A stretch of 37,455 nucleotides of DNA, from the NCBI GenBank assembly GCA_007117625.1, contig SKGE01000022.1, positions 1-37,455 on the forward strand, read 5' to 3'. A model generated the notes under the pieces. That model was not told the DNA's origin. It did no database searches and saw only the letters and a list, made by a program, of their open reading frames with translations. The DNA comes from Candidatus Izemoplasma sp. GTDB taxonomy: Bacteria > Bacillota_I > Bacilli_A > Izemoplasmatales > Izemoplasmataceae. Made by a program: the position numbers and the translations under genes. Positions 1 through 8,387 of the stretch are shown piece after piece; within the stretch, counting starts at the first letter, position 1; the number at the start of each line of letters is the position of its first letter.

Positions 1-740
1 ACTTGTTCCATCTCACAATGCTTCACAAACCAATCGTATAGTGGACGATGATCTTCAAACTCTAAACTACATAATGAGTGCGTAATACCTTCAATCGCAT
101 CTTCTAAAGGATGTGCAAAGTCATACATCGGATAAATACACCATTTATCTAATGTATTATGATGATACGCTCTTTGAATACGATAAATAATCGGGTCTCG
201 CATATTCATATTTGGACTTGCCATATCAATTTTAGCTCGCAACACCCGTTCACCATCGGCAAACTCACCTTGTTTCATCGCTTCAAAAAGACGAATATTT
301 TCCTCGATACTACGATCGCGATAAGGACTATTTTTTCCAGGTGTTTTTAAGTCCCCCCGATATTCCTTGATTTGTTCCGGGGTTAAATCACAAACATAGG
401 CAAGGCCTTTTTTAACCAAAACCATAGCACGTTTATACATTTCATCAAAATAATCACTTGCAAATAACAAGTTTTTCCAATCACAGCCTAACCAAGCGAT
501 ATCCTCTTTCATACCCTCAACAAATAACATATCCTCTTTGACAGGGTTCGTATCATCAAAGCGTAGATTAAAATACCCACCATATTCAGTCGCCAAAGTA
601 TAGTTCATAATAATCGCTCTTGCGTGACCTAAATGCAAAAAGCCGTTTGGTTCTGGCGGAAACCGCGTAATCGGAACCTCATGCTTCCCAGTTTTCAGGT
701 CTTCTTCAATAATTGTTCGAATAAAATTTCTATTTTCCAT
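1..740 (-). CDS. glnS: Glutaminyl-tRNA synthetase, N-terminal part (cut by window edge)
   Basis: This enzyme charges tRNA-Gln with glutamine in the cytoplasm. The reading frame opens at ATG 740 and runs off the left edge after about 246 codons, so the ORF track misses it. The N-terminus carries the class I signature [16 protein letters not shown], which has the PEPNG form typical of GlnRS; bacterial GluRS has [37 protein letters not shown] and [11 protein letters not shown] further along also fit the GlnRS catalytic core. A GGTGAT ribosome binding site lies just upstream of the ATG. The anticodon-binding half is outside the window. Its presence suggests direct Gln-tRNA charging rather than sole reliance on the GatCAB transamidation route used by most Bacilli, but GatCAB cannot be excluded from this window. 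Confidence 0.95.
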   Translation of the reverse strand, partial: MENRNFIRTIIEEDLKTGKHEVPITRFPPEPNGFLHLGHARAIIMNYTLATEYGGYFNLRFDDTNPVKEDMLFVEGMKEDIAWLGCDWKNLLFASDYFDEMYKRAMVLVKKGLAYVCDLTPEQIKEYRGDLKTPGKNSPYRDRSIEENIRLFEAMKQGEFADGERVLRAKIDMASPNMNMRDPIIYRIQRAYHHNTLDKWCIYPMYDFAHPLEDAIEGITHSLCSLEFEDHRPLYDWFVKHCEMEQ

Positions 741-766
741 ATATATCACCATTTCTTTCAAACATC

Positions 767-772
767 ATTATA
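767..772 (-). promoter_or_regulatory. Candidate -10 box for glnS
   Basis: A perfect TATAAT (minus strand) sits 27 bases upstream of the glnS ATG. The -35 position falls in the T-rich tail of the preceding terminator and has no good match, so the promoter call rests on the -10 box and its position. Confidence 0.4.
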
Positions 773-786
773 AATGACTTTAACAA

Positions 787-825
787 AAAATAAAAGTGAA
801 AAAGAAAGAGCGTTTTTCAACGCTC
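787..825 (-). terminator. Rho-independent terminator of the large exported protein gene
   Basis: Read on the minus strand, a 7-bp stem GAGCGTT/AACGCTC with a 4-base loop starts two bases after the TGA stop and is followed by a T-rich tract (CTTTCTTTTTC). It separates the exported protein gene from glnS. Confidence 0.8.
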
Positions 826-827
826 AA

Positions 828-2663
828 TCAGTTTTGAAAGTTTTGCTTAAAATCATCTAAAATACTTTCATCAACTAAGTCTTCAAAGACATCCATAAAG
901 GCCTCTTGCGCCTCAGGAGACATATCGTCAAAGTTCTCAAACAGCGCCTCAACATCTTCTTCAGAGATATCTTCATCACTATCTAACTTGCCTTGAATAT
1001 TTTGAACTGCCTCATACGTTGATTGTTCAGCTCCACCGTCAGAGGTATTGATAGCTCCTTCCAGATTTGATAGTAAATTCGGATTTGTAAAAGCATCCCC
1101 AATCGCATTACTAAATGCATCTAGCGCATCTTGTAAGGTCTGATCTCCAGCTGCAACGTGGACACGAATACCTTGATGAACAATCTCAACATCATGAATC
1201 GTAATCGCACCTTCAACTGTACCATCATCAAGCAAATCGGTTAAACCATTCGTATCAATCACAAGGTTCCCATCCTCATTGACATATCCAAACTCAAAAT
1301 CACCTATATCGCGCATCGCTGCTTTAAAAGCTTCTAAACGATCGATATCTAAATAATCTTTACCAGGTTCTTTCCCCATCGTTACCTCGGTAAACTCTAA
1401 AACATAGCGACCCGGTTCCGTATCATCAATATTATCGGCACGAATCACTAACATCGACTTGACGCCACCAAAATTAAACAATCCTTTAATATTGATATAA
1501 ACATCCTCATCGACGCGGAACTCAAACCAGAGCGCTTCTAAACCAACTAAAATCACACGTTCATTCCCGTTACTATCTGTATACTCAAACTCGGTTTGAG
1601 TATTCTCAAATCCATCCATTTCATAATATAATATCTTATTGAAGGTTCGTTCAGTAATCGTAAAATATGACTGACTCGTTAAGGCTTGATTGAAAACAAA
1701 TTGTTCGAACCTCGTCTTCAAATGTTGCTCATAATCAAACACCGTTTCATCTAATTCATCAGCATTTCTCATATCGTGTAGATAAACCGGTATATCAGTA
1801 CTTGGATCATTTCTTAATACAGACATACTAAACGTAAATCGAAAAATCTCTTCATCAAGTTTGAACTGAATCAACCCTTCTTCAAAAACAATGCCTAAAA
1901 CCTCAGAAGCTAGACGTACCATACCATCCTCTTCCTCAGTTGACTGAATGTATTCGACCAAAGAATCTTTATCGACAGTATATCGCAACTCTCGTGCATT
2001 AAAAGATCCAAACGGTAGGGTTTCTTCAATGGTCGATTCAATATCTCCAAACAGTCCAGCCAAGCGACCAAATAACCCTTTTGGTAATGGCAGTCTTCCA
2101 ACTCTCAAACTATCTAATTCTAATCGATAATACCCTTCATCGACATTATCTTCAAGTTCAAGCGCCATCTTAACCGTTGATCTAAACGTCATACCGTCAC
2201 CATATTGAGCTTCTAACGCAGCGTTCATCGTTAACATATCTTCTTCAAACTCAACCCAAACGCCAATTAAACGCATATAGACATCCGTACCACCTGCACT
2301 GACAACCTCTTCCATGATATATTTACACGAAGCATCTTCACATGCTTCATCTGGTAAATAACTCGAGTTAATACCTTCCGTTTCATCATCCCCACGGATC
2401 ATATTAAAAATCGCAATATTCACCATATCTTGGGTAATCTCATAGGTTAAATCAGCCTCTAAATCATTTTCAATTTCATCTAGACGTTGGCTTAACTCTT
2501 CATACATCATATCCGTTGCATTCGCGTCTTCACTGTAAAGATGGACAGGCATCGCATCTACCGAACTACCATCATACATTAAACCAACCACAATGGCTGG
2601 CAATCCAACAACGATAAAAAAGATAAAAAATAAAACAAACAATAGTTTTTTCAAACGAACCAC
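828..2663 (-). CDS. Large signal-anchored extracytoplasmic protein with two YpmS-like halves, function unknown
   Basis: The function is unknown. The first 30 residues are a positively charged start (VRLKK) followed by one strongly hydrophobic segment, LLFVLFFIFFIVVGLPAIVVG, so the rest probably lies outside the membrane. The exported part is very acidic. Two similar halves can be seen, about residues 60-240 and 325-480. Each has a helix-like opening (ITQDMVNIAIFNM; ITERTFNKILYYEM), a beta segment (VGVWVEF-like; LEALWFEF) and a segment YRLELDSLRVGRLPLP or YVLEFTEVTMGKEP. The SLRVGRLPLP stretch resembles Bacillus YpmS (DUF2140). A Cys pair, CEDASC, occurs only in the first half. The C-terminal 60 residues form an acidic helical tail. 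The GTG start of the ORF track overlaps the GGAG motif; TTG at 2654 has better spacing to it and would give MKKLLFVLFF. Confidence 0.7.
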   Translation of the reverse strand: MVRLKKLLFVLFFIFFIVVGLPAIVVGLMYDGSSVDAMPVHLYSEDANATDMMYEELSQRLDEIENDLEADLTYEITQDMVNIAIFNMIRGDDETEGINSSYLPDEACEDASCKYIMEEVVSAGGTDVYMRLIGVWVEFEEDMLTMNAALEAQYGDGMTFRSTVKMALELEDNVDEGYYRLELDSLRVGRLPLPKGLFGRLAGLFGDIESTIEETLPFGSFNARELRYTVDKDSLVEYIQSTEEEDGMVRLASEVLGIVFEEGLIQFKLDEEIFRFTFSMSVLRNDPSTDIPVYLHDMRNADELDETVFDYEQHLKTRFEQFVFNQALTSQSYFTITERTFNKILYYEMDGFENTQTEFEYTDSNGNERVILVGLEALWFEFRVDEDVYINIKGLFNFGGVKSMLVIRADNIDDTEPGRYVLEFTEVTMGKEPGKDYLDIDRLEAFKAAMRDIGDFEFGYVNEDGNLVIDTNGLTDLLDDGTVEGAITIHDVEIVHQGIRVHVAAGDQTLQDALDAFSNAIGDAFTNPNLLSNLEGAINTSDGGAEQSTYEAVQNIQGKLDSDEDISEEDVEALFENFDDMSPEAQEAFMDVFEDLVDESILDDFKQNFQN

Positions 2664-2689
2664 TCCTACCCTAACTATCTATATACATA

Positions 2690-2695
2690 ATTATA
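2690..2695 (-). promoter_or_regulatory. Candidate -10 box for the exported protein gene
   Basis: A perfect TATAAT on the minus strand lies 27 bases upstream of the GTG start. No convincing -35 is visible, and no terminator separates this gene from tsaD upstream, so read-through from the tsa operon is also possible. Confidence 0.35.
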
Positions 2696-2728
2696 CTAAA
2701 TAGTAATAAATAAAAGCATTAACATACG

Positions 2729-3727
2729 TTATTTTCTTTCAAGATGCATCCTTGGATACCCATTAAAATCATCATTTTCATCAATATTTCCAAACCTATA
2801 TTGATAATAGCCGGCAATACTAATCATTGCCGCATTATCTGTACAATACTTTAATGGCGGAACTAATACCTCGACATCTGAAAAAACATCGCTCACACGA
2901 TCTCTTAAATGAGCATTTGCCGCAACACCACCGGCAACGACAAACTGCTTTGCCCCAACCGCATCAAACGCCCGACGACTCTTAATCATGAGTTGCTCAA
3001 CCGCCGATGCTTGAAACGATGCACACATATCTTCAATCCGAACCGTTTCACCCTTCATTTTCAAAGTGTTTAAGGTGTTAATCACATGACTCTTAAGACC
3101 ACTATAACTAAAATCATAACCCTCCCCTAAATCAATCTTCGGCATCGGATAGGTTAACTTGCCTCGCCTCGCCAAAGCATCCACCTTAGGTCCACCAGGA
3201 TACCCTAAATCCAACACTCTTGCGACTTTATCGTATGCCTCACCAACTGCATCATCAAGCGTTTCCCCAAGCTTTTCAAACTGAAAATGTCGATTCATAA
3301 GCACGAGTTCTGTATGACCACCACTAACCACCAAACAAAGCAACGGAAACTGCATCTCACTTTCAATCTGATTGGCATAGATATGCCCAGCAATATGGTG
3401 TACGCCAACCACTGCTATATCATGCGCAAACGCAAAAGCCTTCGCCGCATTAATGCCCGTTAGCAAACTTCCAATCAGTCCTGGCCCTTGCGTAACCGCC
3501 ACCAAATCAATTTGATCAACGGAGACCCCCGCCAATTTTATCGCTTCTTCAAAAACAGCTGTAATCCCTTTAATATGCTCTCGAGAAGCAATTTCAGGTA
3601 CCACACCACCAAACATCGCATGAAGCTCCATCTGCGATAAAACCACATTACTTAAAATCACCTTGCCATCCTTACTCAAGGCAACACTCGTTTCATCACA
3701 ACTACTCTCGACACCTAAAACAATCAT
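2729..3727 (-). CDS. tsaD: tRNA N6-threonylcarbamoyladenosine transferase TsaD (Gcp/YgjD)
   Basis: TsaD transfers the threonylcarbamoyl group from threonylcarbamoyl-AMP to A37 of ANN-decoding tRNAs, working with TsaB and TsaE, which are encoded upstream in the same operon. Family hallmarks are visible throughout: [14 protein letters not shown] at the N-terminus, the metal-binding HHIAGHIYA (HxxxH), [23 protein letters not shown], and the C-terminal [14 protein letters not shown] and YCTDNAAMI. The length of 332 residues is normal. The ATG has a strong AGGAGG site at good spacing and overlaps the rimI stop by four bases (ATGA), which points to translational coupling. No terminator is seen after it. 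Confidence 0.97.
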   Translation of the reverse strand: MIVLGVESSCDETSVALSKDGKVILSNVVLSQMELHAMFGGVVPEIASREHIKGITAVFEEAIKLAGVSVDQIDLVAVTQGPGLIGSLLTGINAAKAFAFAHDIAVVGVHHIAGHIYANQIESEMQFPLLCLVVSGGHTELVLMNRHFQFEKLGETLDDAVGEAYDKVARVLDLGYPGGPKVDALARRGKLTYPMPKIDLGEGYDFSYSGLKSHVINTLNTLKMKGETVRIEDMCASFQASAVEQLMIKSRRAFDAVGAKQFVVAGGVAANAHLRDRVSDVFSDVEVLVPPLKYCTDNAAMISIAGYYQYRFGNIDENDDFNGYPRMHLERK

Positions 3728-4179
3728 TTCGAACCTCCTAACACTTTAACCATATAGAGCGCATCTTCACCATTTTTATAGTAGTTTACACGCTTACGAA
3801 CCACCTCAAACCCTAACGATGCATATAGTTTAATCGCTGCCTGATTACTCTCACGAACCTCTAAACTCACATGTAAGCAATCGTGCTTCAACCCAAAGTC
3901 AATCAAATGAAATAATAAGAACCGTCCAACCCCTTGCCTTCGAACGGTTTCATCCACCACAATATTCATAATATCAATATTTTCCCCTGTTAGCCAACAC
4001 CCAACATAGCCAAGGATTTTCCCATCGACTTCAGCCACAAATTGATGCGCCATCAGATTCTCAAAAACCTCATATCTAAGATGTTTCCCAGTAATTGGCT
4101 GATCAAAATAACGACGTTCCAAGGCAACCACATCATCGATGTCTGTGGCTTTAATCTCCCGAACCTTAATCGGTAACAT
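3724..4179 (-). CDS. rimI: Ribosomal protein S18-alanine N-acetyltransferase-like GNAT, RimI
   Basis: This GNAT acetyltransferase belongs to the RimI group, whose members acetylate N-terminal residues of ribosomal proteins, classically S18. The acetyl-CoA loop [13 protein letters not shown] and the RimI-type tail [19 protein letters not shown]...[13 protein letters not shown] are clear. The track starts at TTG 4233, which adds 18 residues lying inside the preceding gene. I prefer ATG 4179 (MLPIKVREI), since it gives the usual RimI N-terminus and a length of 151 residues; the ribosome binding site there is weak. It overlaps the upstream membrane protein gene by 14 bases and the tsaD start by four. 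The tsaB-rimI-tsaD neighbourhood is widespread in Bacillota and supports the assignment. Confidence 0.88.
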   Translation of the reverse strand: MLPIKVREIKATDIDDVVALERRYFDQPITGKHLRYEVFENLMAHQFVAEVDGKILGYVGCWLTGENIDIMNIVVDETVRRQGVGRFLLFHLIDFGLKHDCLHVSLEVRESNQAAIKLYASLGFEVVRKRVNYYKNGEDALYMVKVLGGSK

Positions 4180-4909
4180 CTTGAAAAGCACCCGAGCTGC
4201 GATTCGATAGCTTATAAAGCACCATATGCGCAATGTAAATCAAAGAAACTAAAACACCTAGATAAAGAACATGGTTGCCGAAAATCCTTTCGACATGTTC
4301 AGGAATATGCGTAATAAACCAATAATTCACAACCGTATCACCACTCACCGTAGATAAAACAAGATTCAAGTTATAAATCACCGGAGCTACTAATAAAGCC
4401 ATAACAAAGGTTTTATACGTAGCTCTACGCGTCACACGAAACTTATAAGCTCGGTAATAGTAAAGCGGAATCATAATAATCGTCATATGGATTAAAATAA
4501 AATGATGGTATCGTATATTATAATAAGGGAACCCATAACTAAAAGGAACCATTAACGCCATAAATCCACCGAGAACCCCAAAAAAGAAAACATACTCAAA
4601 AATCCGTTGAGAATTTGTCTTTAACAGCGCCAAGTTCATAATCACCGCAAAACTACATATGTGAAGCGGTAAAGAAAACACACCGTTATACCAGTTGTGC
4701 ACATGATAAATAATCTCAAGAATCAACAGCCAGATAAAAGCAATATTGCGGATTTTCCGCTCATACTCAGAGTTATAAATATTCTTAGAAAACTGTAACG
4801 GCAAAAAGATTGCTAAAATAGCAAATCCAATCAACATATAGTGATGCCATGAAAACAAACGAACACTTCGTTCAAAATCAATCACATAGCCAAAAAAGTT
4901 TTCCCACAT
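4166..4909 (-). CDS. YwaF/TIGR02206-type integral membrane protein
   Basis: This polytopic membrane protein of 247 residues has about six or seven hydrophobic segments, with charged residues mostly in the short loops. The spacing of HxW/HxH motifs (WHHYMLIG at the N-terminus, YHVHNWYNGVFSLPLHIC, YHHFILIHMTIIMIP) matches the TIGR02206 / B. subtilis YwaF family as I recall it. The molecular function of that family is not established to my knowledge. It sits between tsaB and rimI in the t6A operon with a 15-base gap upstream and an overlap downstream, so it is cotranscribed; this says nothing firm about a role in tRNA modification. AGGTG precedes the ATG. Confidence 0.75.
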   Translation of the reverse strand: MWENFFGYVIDFERSVRLFSWHHYMLIGFAILAIFLPLQFSKNIYNSEYERKIRNIAFIWLLILEIIYHVHNWYNGVFSLPLHICSFAVIMNLALLKTNSQRIFEYVFFFGVLGGFMALMVPFSYGFPYYNIRYHHFILIHMTIIMIPLYYYRAYKFRVTRRATYKTFVMALLVAPVIYNLNLVLSTVSGDTVVNYWFITHIPEHVERIFGNHVLYLGVLVSLIYIAHMVLYKLSNRSSGAFQDVTD

Positions 4910-4924
4910 AAAAACACCTACACT

Positions 4925-5536
4925 CTACTGATCTTTTAACGCTTGTTCTGCCTCAGTTTCCCGCAAATACACAGGTGAAAGCTCATGCACATTTTCAACC
5001 CGCTCAACAAGCTCTGATTTCAACACTTTTATAACCCTAGGTTTCGCCATAACTAACTCAAAATCATAATTATATTTTTCTCTTACTCTAGCCATTTCCC
5101 CGTATTTATCAGCATCGACAATCTGCACTGAATCCTCGGAAACTTCATAGCGTCCATAAAATCCATTGCCACGTCTCGCATCCATCCAAGCAAGCACATG
5201 ACCTGTCTGATCCGCCCCACTCGCCAAAAGTGCCAAACTACTAACTTTAAAAATCGGCACCTCTAAAGTCCACGCCAGCATCTTTGCGACGACCACACCC
5301 ACACGAACGCCTGTATAACTTCCAGGACCAATCCCAACCGTGATTTTAGCAATTTGACTTGGTTTCAAATCATGCTTAGAAAAACACTGTTTCAAACGTT
5401 TCATAAGTTTCACAGAGTGATCATTGTTTCCTTCTTCATAAACCTCTTCAATAAGCTTATTTTCAGAATCGAACAAAGCGATATATAAATACGCCGTCGC
5501 AGTATCAATGACTAAGTGCACGGATGACATACTCAT
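4925..5536 (-). CDS. tsaB: t6A biosynthesis protein TsaB (YeaZ)
   Basis: TsaB is the non-catalytic ASKHA-fold partner that dimerises with TsaD and is needed for t6A37 formation. The diagnostic motif GIGPGSYTGVRVGV is present, and the N-terminus HLVIDTATAYLYIALFD is the ASKHA phosphate-1 strand. The ORF track begins at 5590, but that extension lies inside tsaE. ATG 5536 (MSMSSVHLV) has GGGAG eight bases upstream and gives 203 residues. A second ATG six bases further in is also possible. The gene overlaps the end of tsaE by 32 bases, which suggests translational coupling within the tsaE-tsaB-x-rimI-tsaD operon. Confidence 0.93.
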   Translation of the reverse strand: MSMSSVHLVIDTATAYLYIALFDSENKLIEEVYEEGNNDHSVKLMKRLKQCFSKHDLKPSQIAKITVGIGPGSYTGVRVGVVVAKMLAWTLEVPIFKVSSLALLASGADQTGHVLAWMDARRGNGFYGRYEVSEDSVQIVDADKYGEMARVREKYNYDFELVMAKPRVIKVLKSELVERVENVHELSPVYLRETEAEQALKDQ

Positions 5537-5954
5537 ACTTACCACTCCCTTCAACTTCAACGCGTCGTTTCGTCCCTTCAATAAAAACAATTTTAATGCT
5601 TAAAAATGCATCAGGCATACTATATTTAATATATGGCCACCATTCAACAACACTGATCCCATCTCCAAAAATATACGCTTCCAAACTTTCATCAGAATAA
5701 GAACCTTCAAGACGGTAAGCATCAATATGTGTCAAAAAGTATCGCCCTTCATAATGCTTCATAATCGTAAACGTCGGCGAATTTATACTATCACGAACCC
5801 CTAGCGCTTTTCCAAAAAACTGTGTAAATGTCGTTTTGCCAGCCCCAAGATCTCCCGCAAGCCCAATCACAAATCCAGGAAAAACAGACTCCGCAATCGT
5901 CGCCGCAAAAACTTCCATATGTTGTAAACTATCTATGTTAAACACTTTTTTCAT
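5505..5954 (-). CDS. tsaE: tRNA threonylcarbamoyladenosine biosynthesis ATPase TsaE (YjeE)
   Basis: TsaE is the small P-loop ATPase of the t6A complex that drives turnover of TsaB-TsaD. The Walker A motif GDLGAGKTTFTQFFGKALG lies near residue 35, followed by the family segments SPTFTIMKHYEG and HIDAYRLEG and the Walker-B-like ISVVEWW. The 149-residue length is normal. The ATG is preceded by AAAGGTGA. It is the first gene of the minus-strand tsa operon, and an extended -10 promoter lies about 40 bases upstream, divergent from the lipid kinase gene. Confidence 0.95.
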   Translation of the reverse strand: MKKVFNIDSLQHMEVFAATIAESVFPGFVIGLAGDLGAGKTTFTQFFGKALGVRDSINSPTFTIMKHYEGRYFLTHIDAYRLEGSYSDESLEAYIFGDGISVVEWWPYIKYSMPDAFLSIKIVFIEGTKRRVEVEGSGKYEYVIRALSH

Positions 5955-5993
5955 TAAAAATCACCTTTCAACACGTACCCTTATCAACTGCAA

Positions 5994-6002
5994 ATTATAC
6001 CA
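5994..6002 (-). promoter_or_regulatory. tsaE: Extended -10 promoter of the tsa operon
   Basis: TGGTATAAT on the minus strand is a full extended -10 box. No -35 match is visible, as is common for extended -10 promoters. It is divergent from the promoter at 6038. Confidence 0.6.
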
Positions 6003-6037
6003 TATTTCAACCATATATACATTAAAAAACATTCTTA

Positions 6038-6046
6038 TGCTATAAT
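6038..6046 (+). promoter_or_regulatory. Extended -10 promoter of the lipid kinase gene
   Basis: TGCTATAAT inside TATGCTATAAT, 31 bases before the ATG. The same ten- to eleven-base core recurs ahead of hflX and hslO. Confidence 0.65.
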
Positions 6047-6077
6047 AATCATACGATTCACAAAGCGAGGCAAAACG

Positions 6078-6923
6078 ATGACCATTATATTATATAACCC
6101 CTTATCAAAAAACAGAAAATCAAAACGCGCTACTAAGAAATTAGTAGATTATTATCGTAAACACAACCTCCCTTTTCGCGTAAAAAGCCTCCTAAAAATC
6201 CATGATTTACAAACCTACTTAAAAAACACTCCCCAAAACATAAACATCATCCTGCTTGGCGGAGACGGAACCATCAACACCTTTATCAACAACTCCATCA
6301 ATATGGAACTACCCCATCAAATCACAATCAAACCAACCGGCTCAGGAAACGATTTCTTAAGAAGTCTAAGAAAACAACGGCCAACTTACCAACACATCAT
6401 GAAACTCAAACACAACAATAAAATACGCTACTTTATCAACGGTGCTGGGATGGGGATTGATGGAGAAATTGCCCATCGCGTCAACCAATCTAAACGTAAA
6501 AACCGGTTCAACTATCTAAAAAACACCTTTAGAACCTTCTTTACCTATAAACCTAAATACTTAGAAGCAACTCTAGACGATAAACATTACACCTTTAAAA
6601 AAGCTTACCTCATAAACATCAACAATGGTGCTTACGTTGGAGGTGGCATGAAACTTACCCCAAAAGCTAAACTCGCAGAAAAAAAACTCGATGTCTTGAT
6701 CGTACACAACATCTCAAAAATCGCCTTAATATTTATCTTCTTAAGCGTTTATCTCGGCTTTCACACCATCTTTAAACGCTACGTCTTCATCACCAAAGCA
6801 AGCTACGTAAAAGCCACGATGCACAGCTCACAAATCGCTCAATGCGATGGAGAAACATTTGAAGACACACAAGAAATCGAAGTTTCTCTTACCCATAAAA
6901 AAACAGCTTTCAAGCCATTTTAA
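6078..6923 (+). CDS. Diacylglycerol kinase-family lipid kinase (DgkB/YegS-like)
   Basis: The protein belongs to the DagK catalytic family of ATP-dependent lipid kinases, which phosphorylate diacylglycerol or related lipids at the membrane face. The nucleotide-binding motif GGDGTINTFIN is at residues 61-71, followed by KPTGSGNDF, the glycine-rich NGAGMGIDGEIAHRV and NNGAYVGGGMKLTPKA, and a C-terminal CDGE segment typical of the family. The 281-residue length is usual. The protein is rich in Lys, Asn, Thr and His and poor in Val, matching the A/C-rich plus strand. The true substrate cannot be read from the sequence; DgkB and YegS-type lipid kinases look alike at this level. It is a single-gene unit, ending in a shared terminator with pgi. 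Confidence 0.88.
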   Translation: MTIILYNPLSKNRKSKRATKKLVDYYRKHNLPFRVKSLLKIHDLQTYLKNTPQNINIILLGGDGTINTFINNSINMELPHQITIKPTGSGNDFLRSLRKQRPTYQHIMKLKHNNKIRYFINGAGMGIDGEIAHRVNQSKRKNRFNYLKNTFRTFFTYKPKYLEATLDDKHYTFKKAYLININNGAYVGGGMKLTPKAKLAEKKLDVLIVHNISKIALIFIFLSVYLGFHTIFKRYVFITKASYVKATMHSSQIAQCDGETFEDTQEIEVSLTHKKTAFKPF

Positions 6924-6957
6924 AAGTGTTTCCCAAAGAAGGAAACACTTTTTGTTT
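6924..6957 (+). terminator. Bidirectional terminator between the lipid kinase gene and pgi
   Basis: A 10-bp perfect stem AAGTGTTTCC/GGAAACACTT with a 7-base loop begins immediately after the TAA stop and is followed by TTTGTTT. Read the other way it follows the pgi stop, where the T-tract is weaker. Confidence 0.85.
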
Positions 6958-8278
6958 ACTTACCTATTTTCTTATAAATCGCTTTTGTTTCAGCTTCAAA
7001 CCCTGGTTTTTCTAACAACGCAAACATGTTTTTCTTATACGCTTCAACCCCTGGTTGATCAAATGGGTTCACCCCTAAAACATAACCGCTAACCGCGCAT
7101 GCTACTTCATAAAAATACAACAACGACCCTAAATGGTACGCATCAAGCTTTTTCAGCTGAATTAAAATACTTGAAGTTCCACCTTCATAATGCGCAAGCA
7201 ACGTCGCAAGCATCGCTTTTTTATTCACCGTATCAATAGTCTTCCCTGCTAAATAGTTCAAGCCATCCAAATTCTCTTCATCGCGGCTGATAGAAACATC
7301 ACTTAAAGGCTCAACGATATCAATAACAGACTCAAACATGATCCGTTTGCCATCTTGCAAATACTGTCCTAACGAATGCAAATCCGTCGTAAACGCAGCA
7401 CTCGCAACAAAAATACCTCGATGCTTTTTCCCTTCACTCTCACCAAACAGCTGTTTCCACCATTCCGCTACATAATGAAGCTTCGGTTCATAGTTCACAA
7501 ACATCTCCACATATTTGCCATCTTCATACAGTAAATTACGCGCTGCGACGTAACGGTATAAGGCATCAGTATCTTTTGCTTCATGTAATTGATGATAAGT
7601 ATCAAATGAACCCTTAACTAACTCACGAATATCATGACCTGCACAATAAATCGGTAACAACCCAACCGGACTAAAGACACTATAGCGTCCCCCGATATCA
7701 TCTGCAATGACAAAACTGTCGTATCCTTCTTGATCCGCCAGTTTACGCAACGCACCTCTTTTTTCATCAGTTGTCGCAACAATCCGCTTCGCCGCCTCTG
7801 CTTTTCCATACTTAGCTTCTAAAAGGTGCTTAAACTTACGAAATGCAATTGCTGGTTCCGTTGTAGTCCCAGACTTACTAATCACATTAATTGCGAAATT
7901 TTTATTTTCCAAATACTCATAAAGTTCTTCCATATACGCCGCAGACATTTGATGACCGGCAAACACAATCGCCATACCAGAATGACCAAAATAGTTATTT
8001 AATCCCTCAATAGCAGCCTTTGCGCCAAGATATGAACCACCGATTCCAATCACCAGCAAAACATCTGCGCTTTTTTTTAATCGATTTCCCACTGCTTCAA
8101 TACGTGCGATTTCGCTTTCGATCGACTTCGGTAAATCCACCCATCCTAAAAAATCATTGCCTTTACCACTTCTATTCAATAAGGTTTGATGCGATGATTC
8201 AACGCGTTCAATCATCGCATCATATCCAGATAAAACTTTTTTATCAACATAATCTAACTTAACTTCAATTGCTTTCAT
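6956..8278 (-). CDS. pgi: Glucose-6-phosphate isomerase
   Basis: Interconverts glucose-6-phosphate and fructose-6-phosphate in glycolysis and gluconeogenesis. It has the family motifs GIGGSYLGAKA, SKSGTTTEPAIAFR (sugar-phosphate-binding SIS loop), FSPVGLLP and the C-terminal NPFDQPGVEAYKKNM. At 440 residues it is the short Bacillus/Clostridium-type form. The track start at 8305 is moved to ATG 8278 (MKAIEVKLDYV): GGAG stands seven bases upstream of it, and the extra nine codons would put the start next to the -10 region. It has its own promoter, and lies near a yugI-like gene as in B. subtilis. Confidence 0.96.
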   Translation of the reverse strand: MKAIEVKLDYVDKKVLSGYDAMIERVESSHQTLLNRSGKGNDFLGWVDLPKSIESEIARIEAVGNRLKKSADVLLVIGIGGSYLGAKAAIEGLNNYFGHSGMAIVFAGHQMSAAYMEELYEYLENKNFAINVISKSGTTTEPAIAFRKFKHLLEAKYGKAEAAKRIVATTDEKRGALRKLADQEGYDSFVIADDIGGRYSVFSPVGLLPIYCAGHDIRELVKGSFDTYHQLHEAKDTDALYRYVAARNLLYEDGKYVEMFVNYEPKLHYVAEWWKQLFGESEGKKHRGIFVASAAFTTDLHSLGQYLQDGKRIMFESVIDIVEPLSDVSISRDEENLDGLNYLAGKTIDTVNKKAMLATLLAHYEGGTSSILIQLKKLDAYHLGSLLYFYEVACAVSGYVLGVNPFDQPGVEAYKKNMFALLEKPGFEAETKAIYKKIGK

Positions 8279-8309
8279 ACTTTCACTCCATTCATAAAAC
8301 TGCACTTAT

Positions 8310-8338
8310 ATTATATCAAAACATCAAAATTATAACAA
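8310..8338 (-). promoter_or_regulatory. pgi: SigA-type promoter of pgi
   Basis: TTGTTA, 17-base spacer, TATAAT on the minus strand, with a TGA extension just before the -10 box. One of the best promoters in the window. Confidence 0.7.
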
Positions 8339-8340
8339 AA

Positions 8341-8381
8341 CATCAAAAAAGATGTTAGTGTTTTTTCTAATCACCAACATC
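8341..8381 (-). terminator. Rho-independent terminator of the Ohr/OsmC gene
   Basis: On the minus strand a 10-bp stem (GATGTTGGTG/CACTAACATC, one mismatch) is followed by TTTTTTG. It lies just past the stop of the 8388-8801 gene and ahead of the pgi promoter. Confidence 0.8.
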
Positions 8382-8387
8382 TTTTAC

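Noticed and set aside
159-350. Small plus-strand ORF (63 aa) inside the glnS region
   Set aside because: It is antisense to the conserved GlnRS frame, has no good ribosome binding site, and its composition is that of a shadow frame.
6847-7092. Plus-strand ORF of 81 aa across the lipid kinase end and pgi
   Set aside because: It reads through the bidirectional terminator and the end of two conserved genes in other frames.
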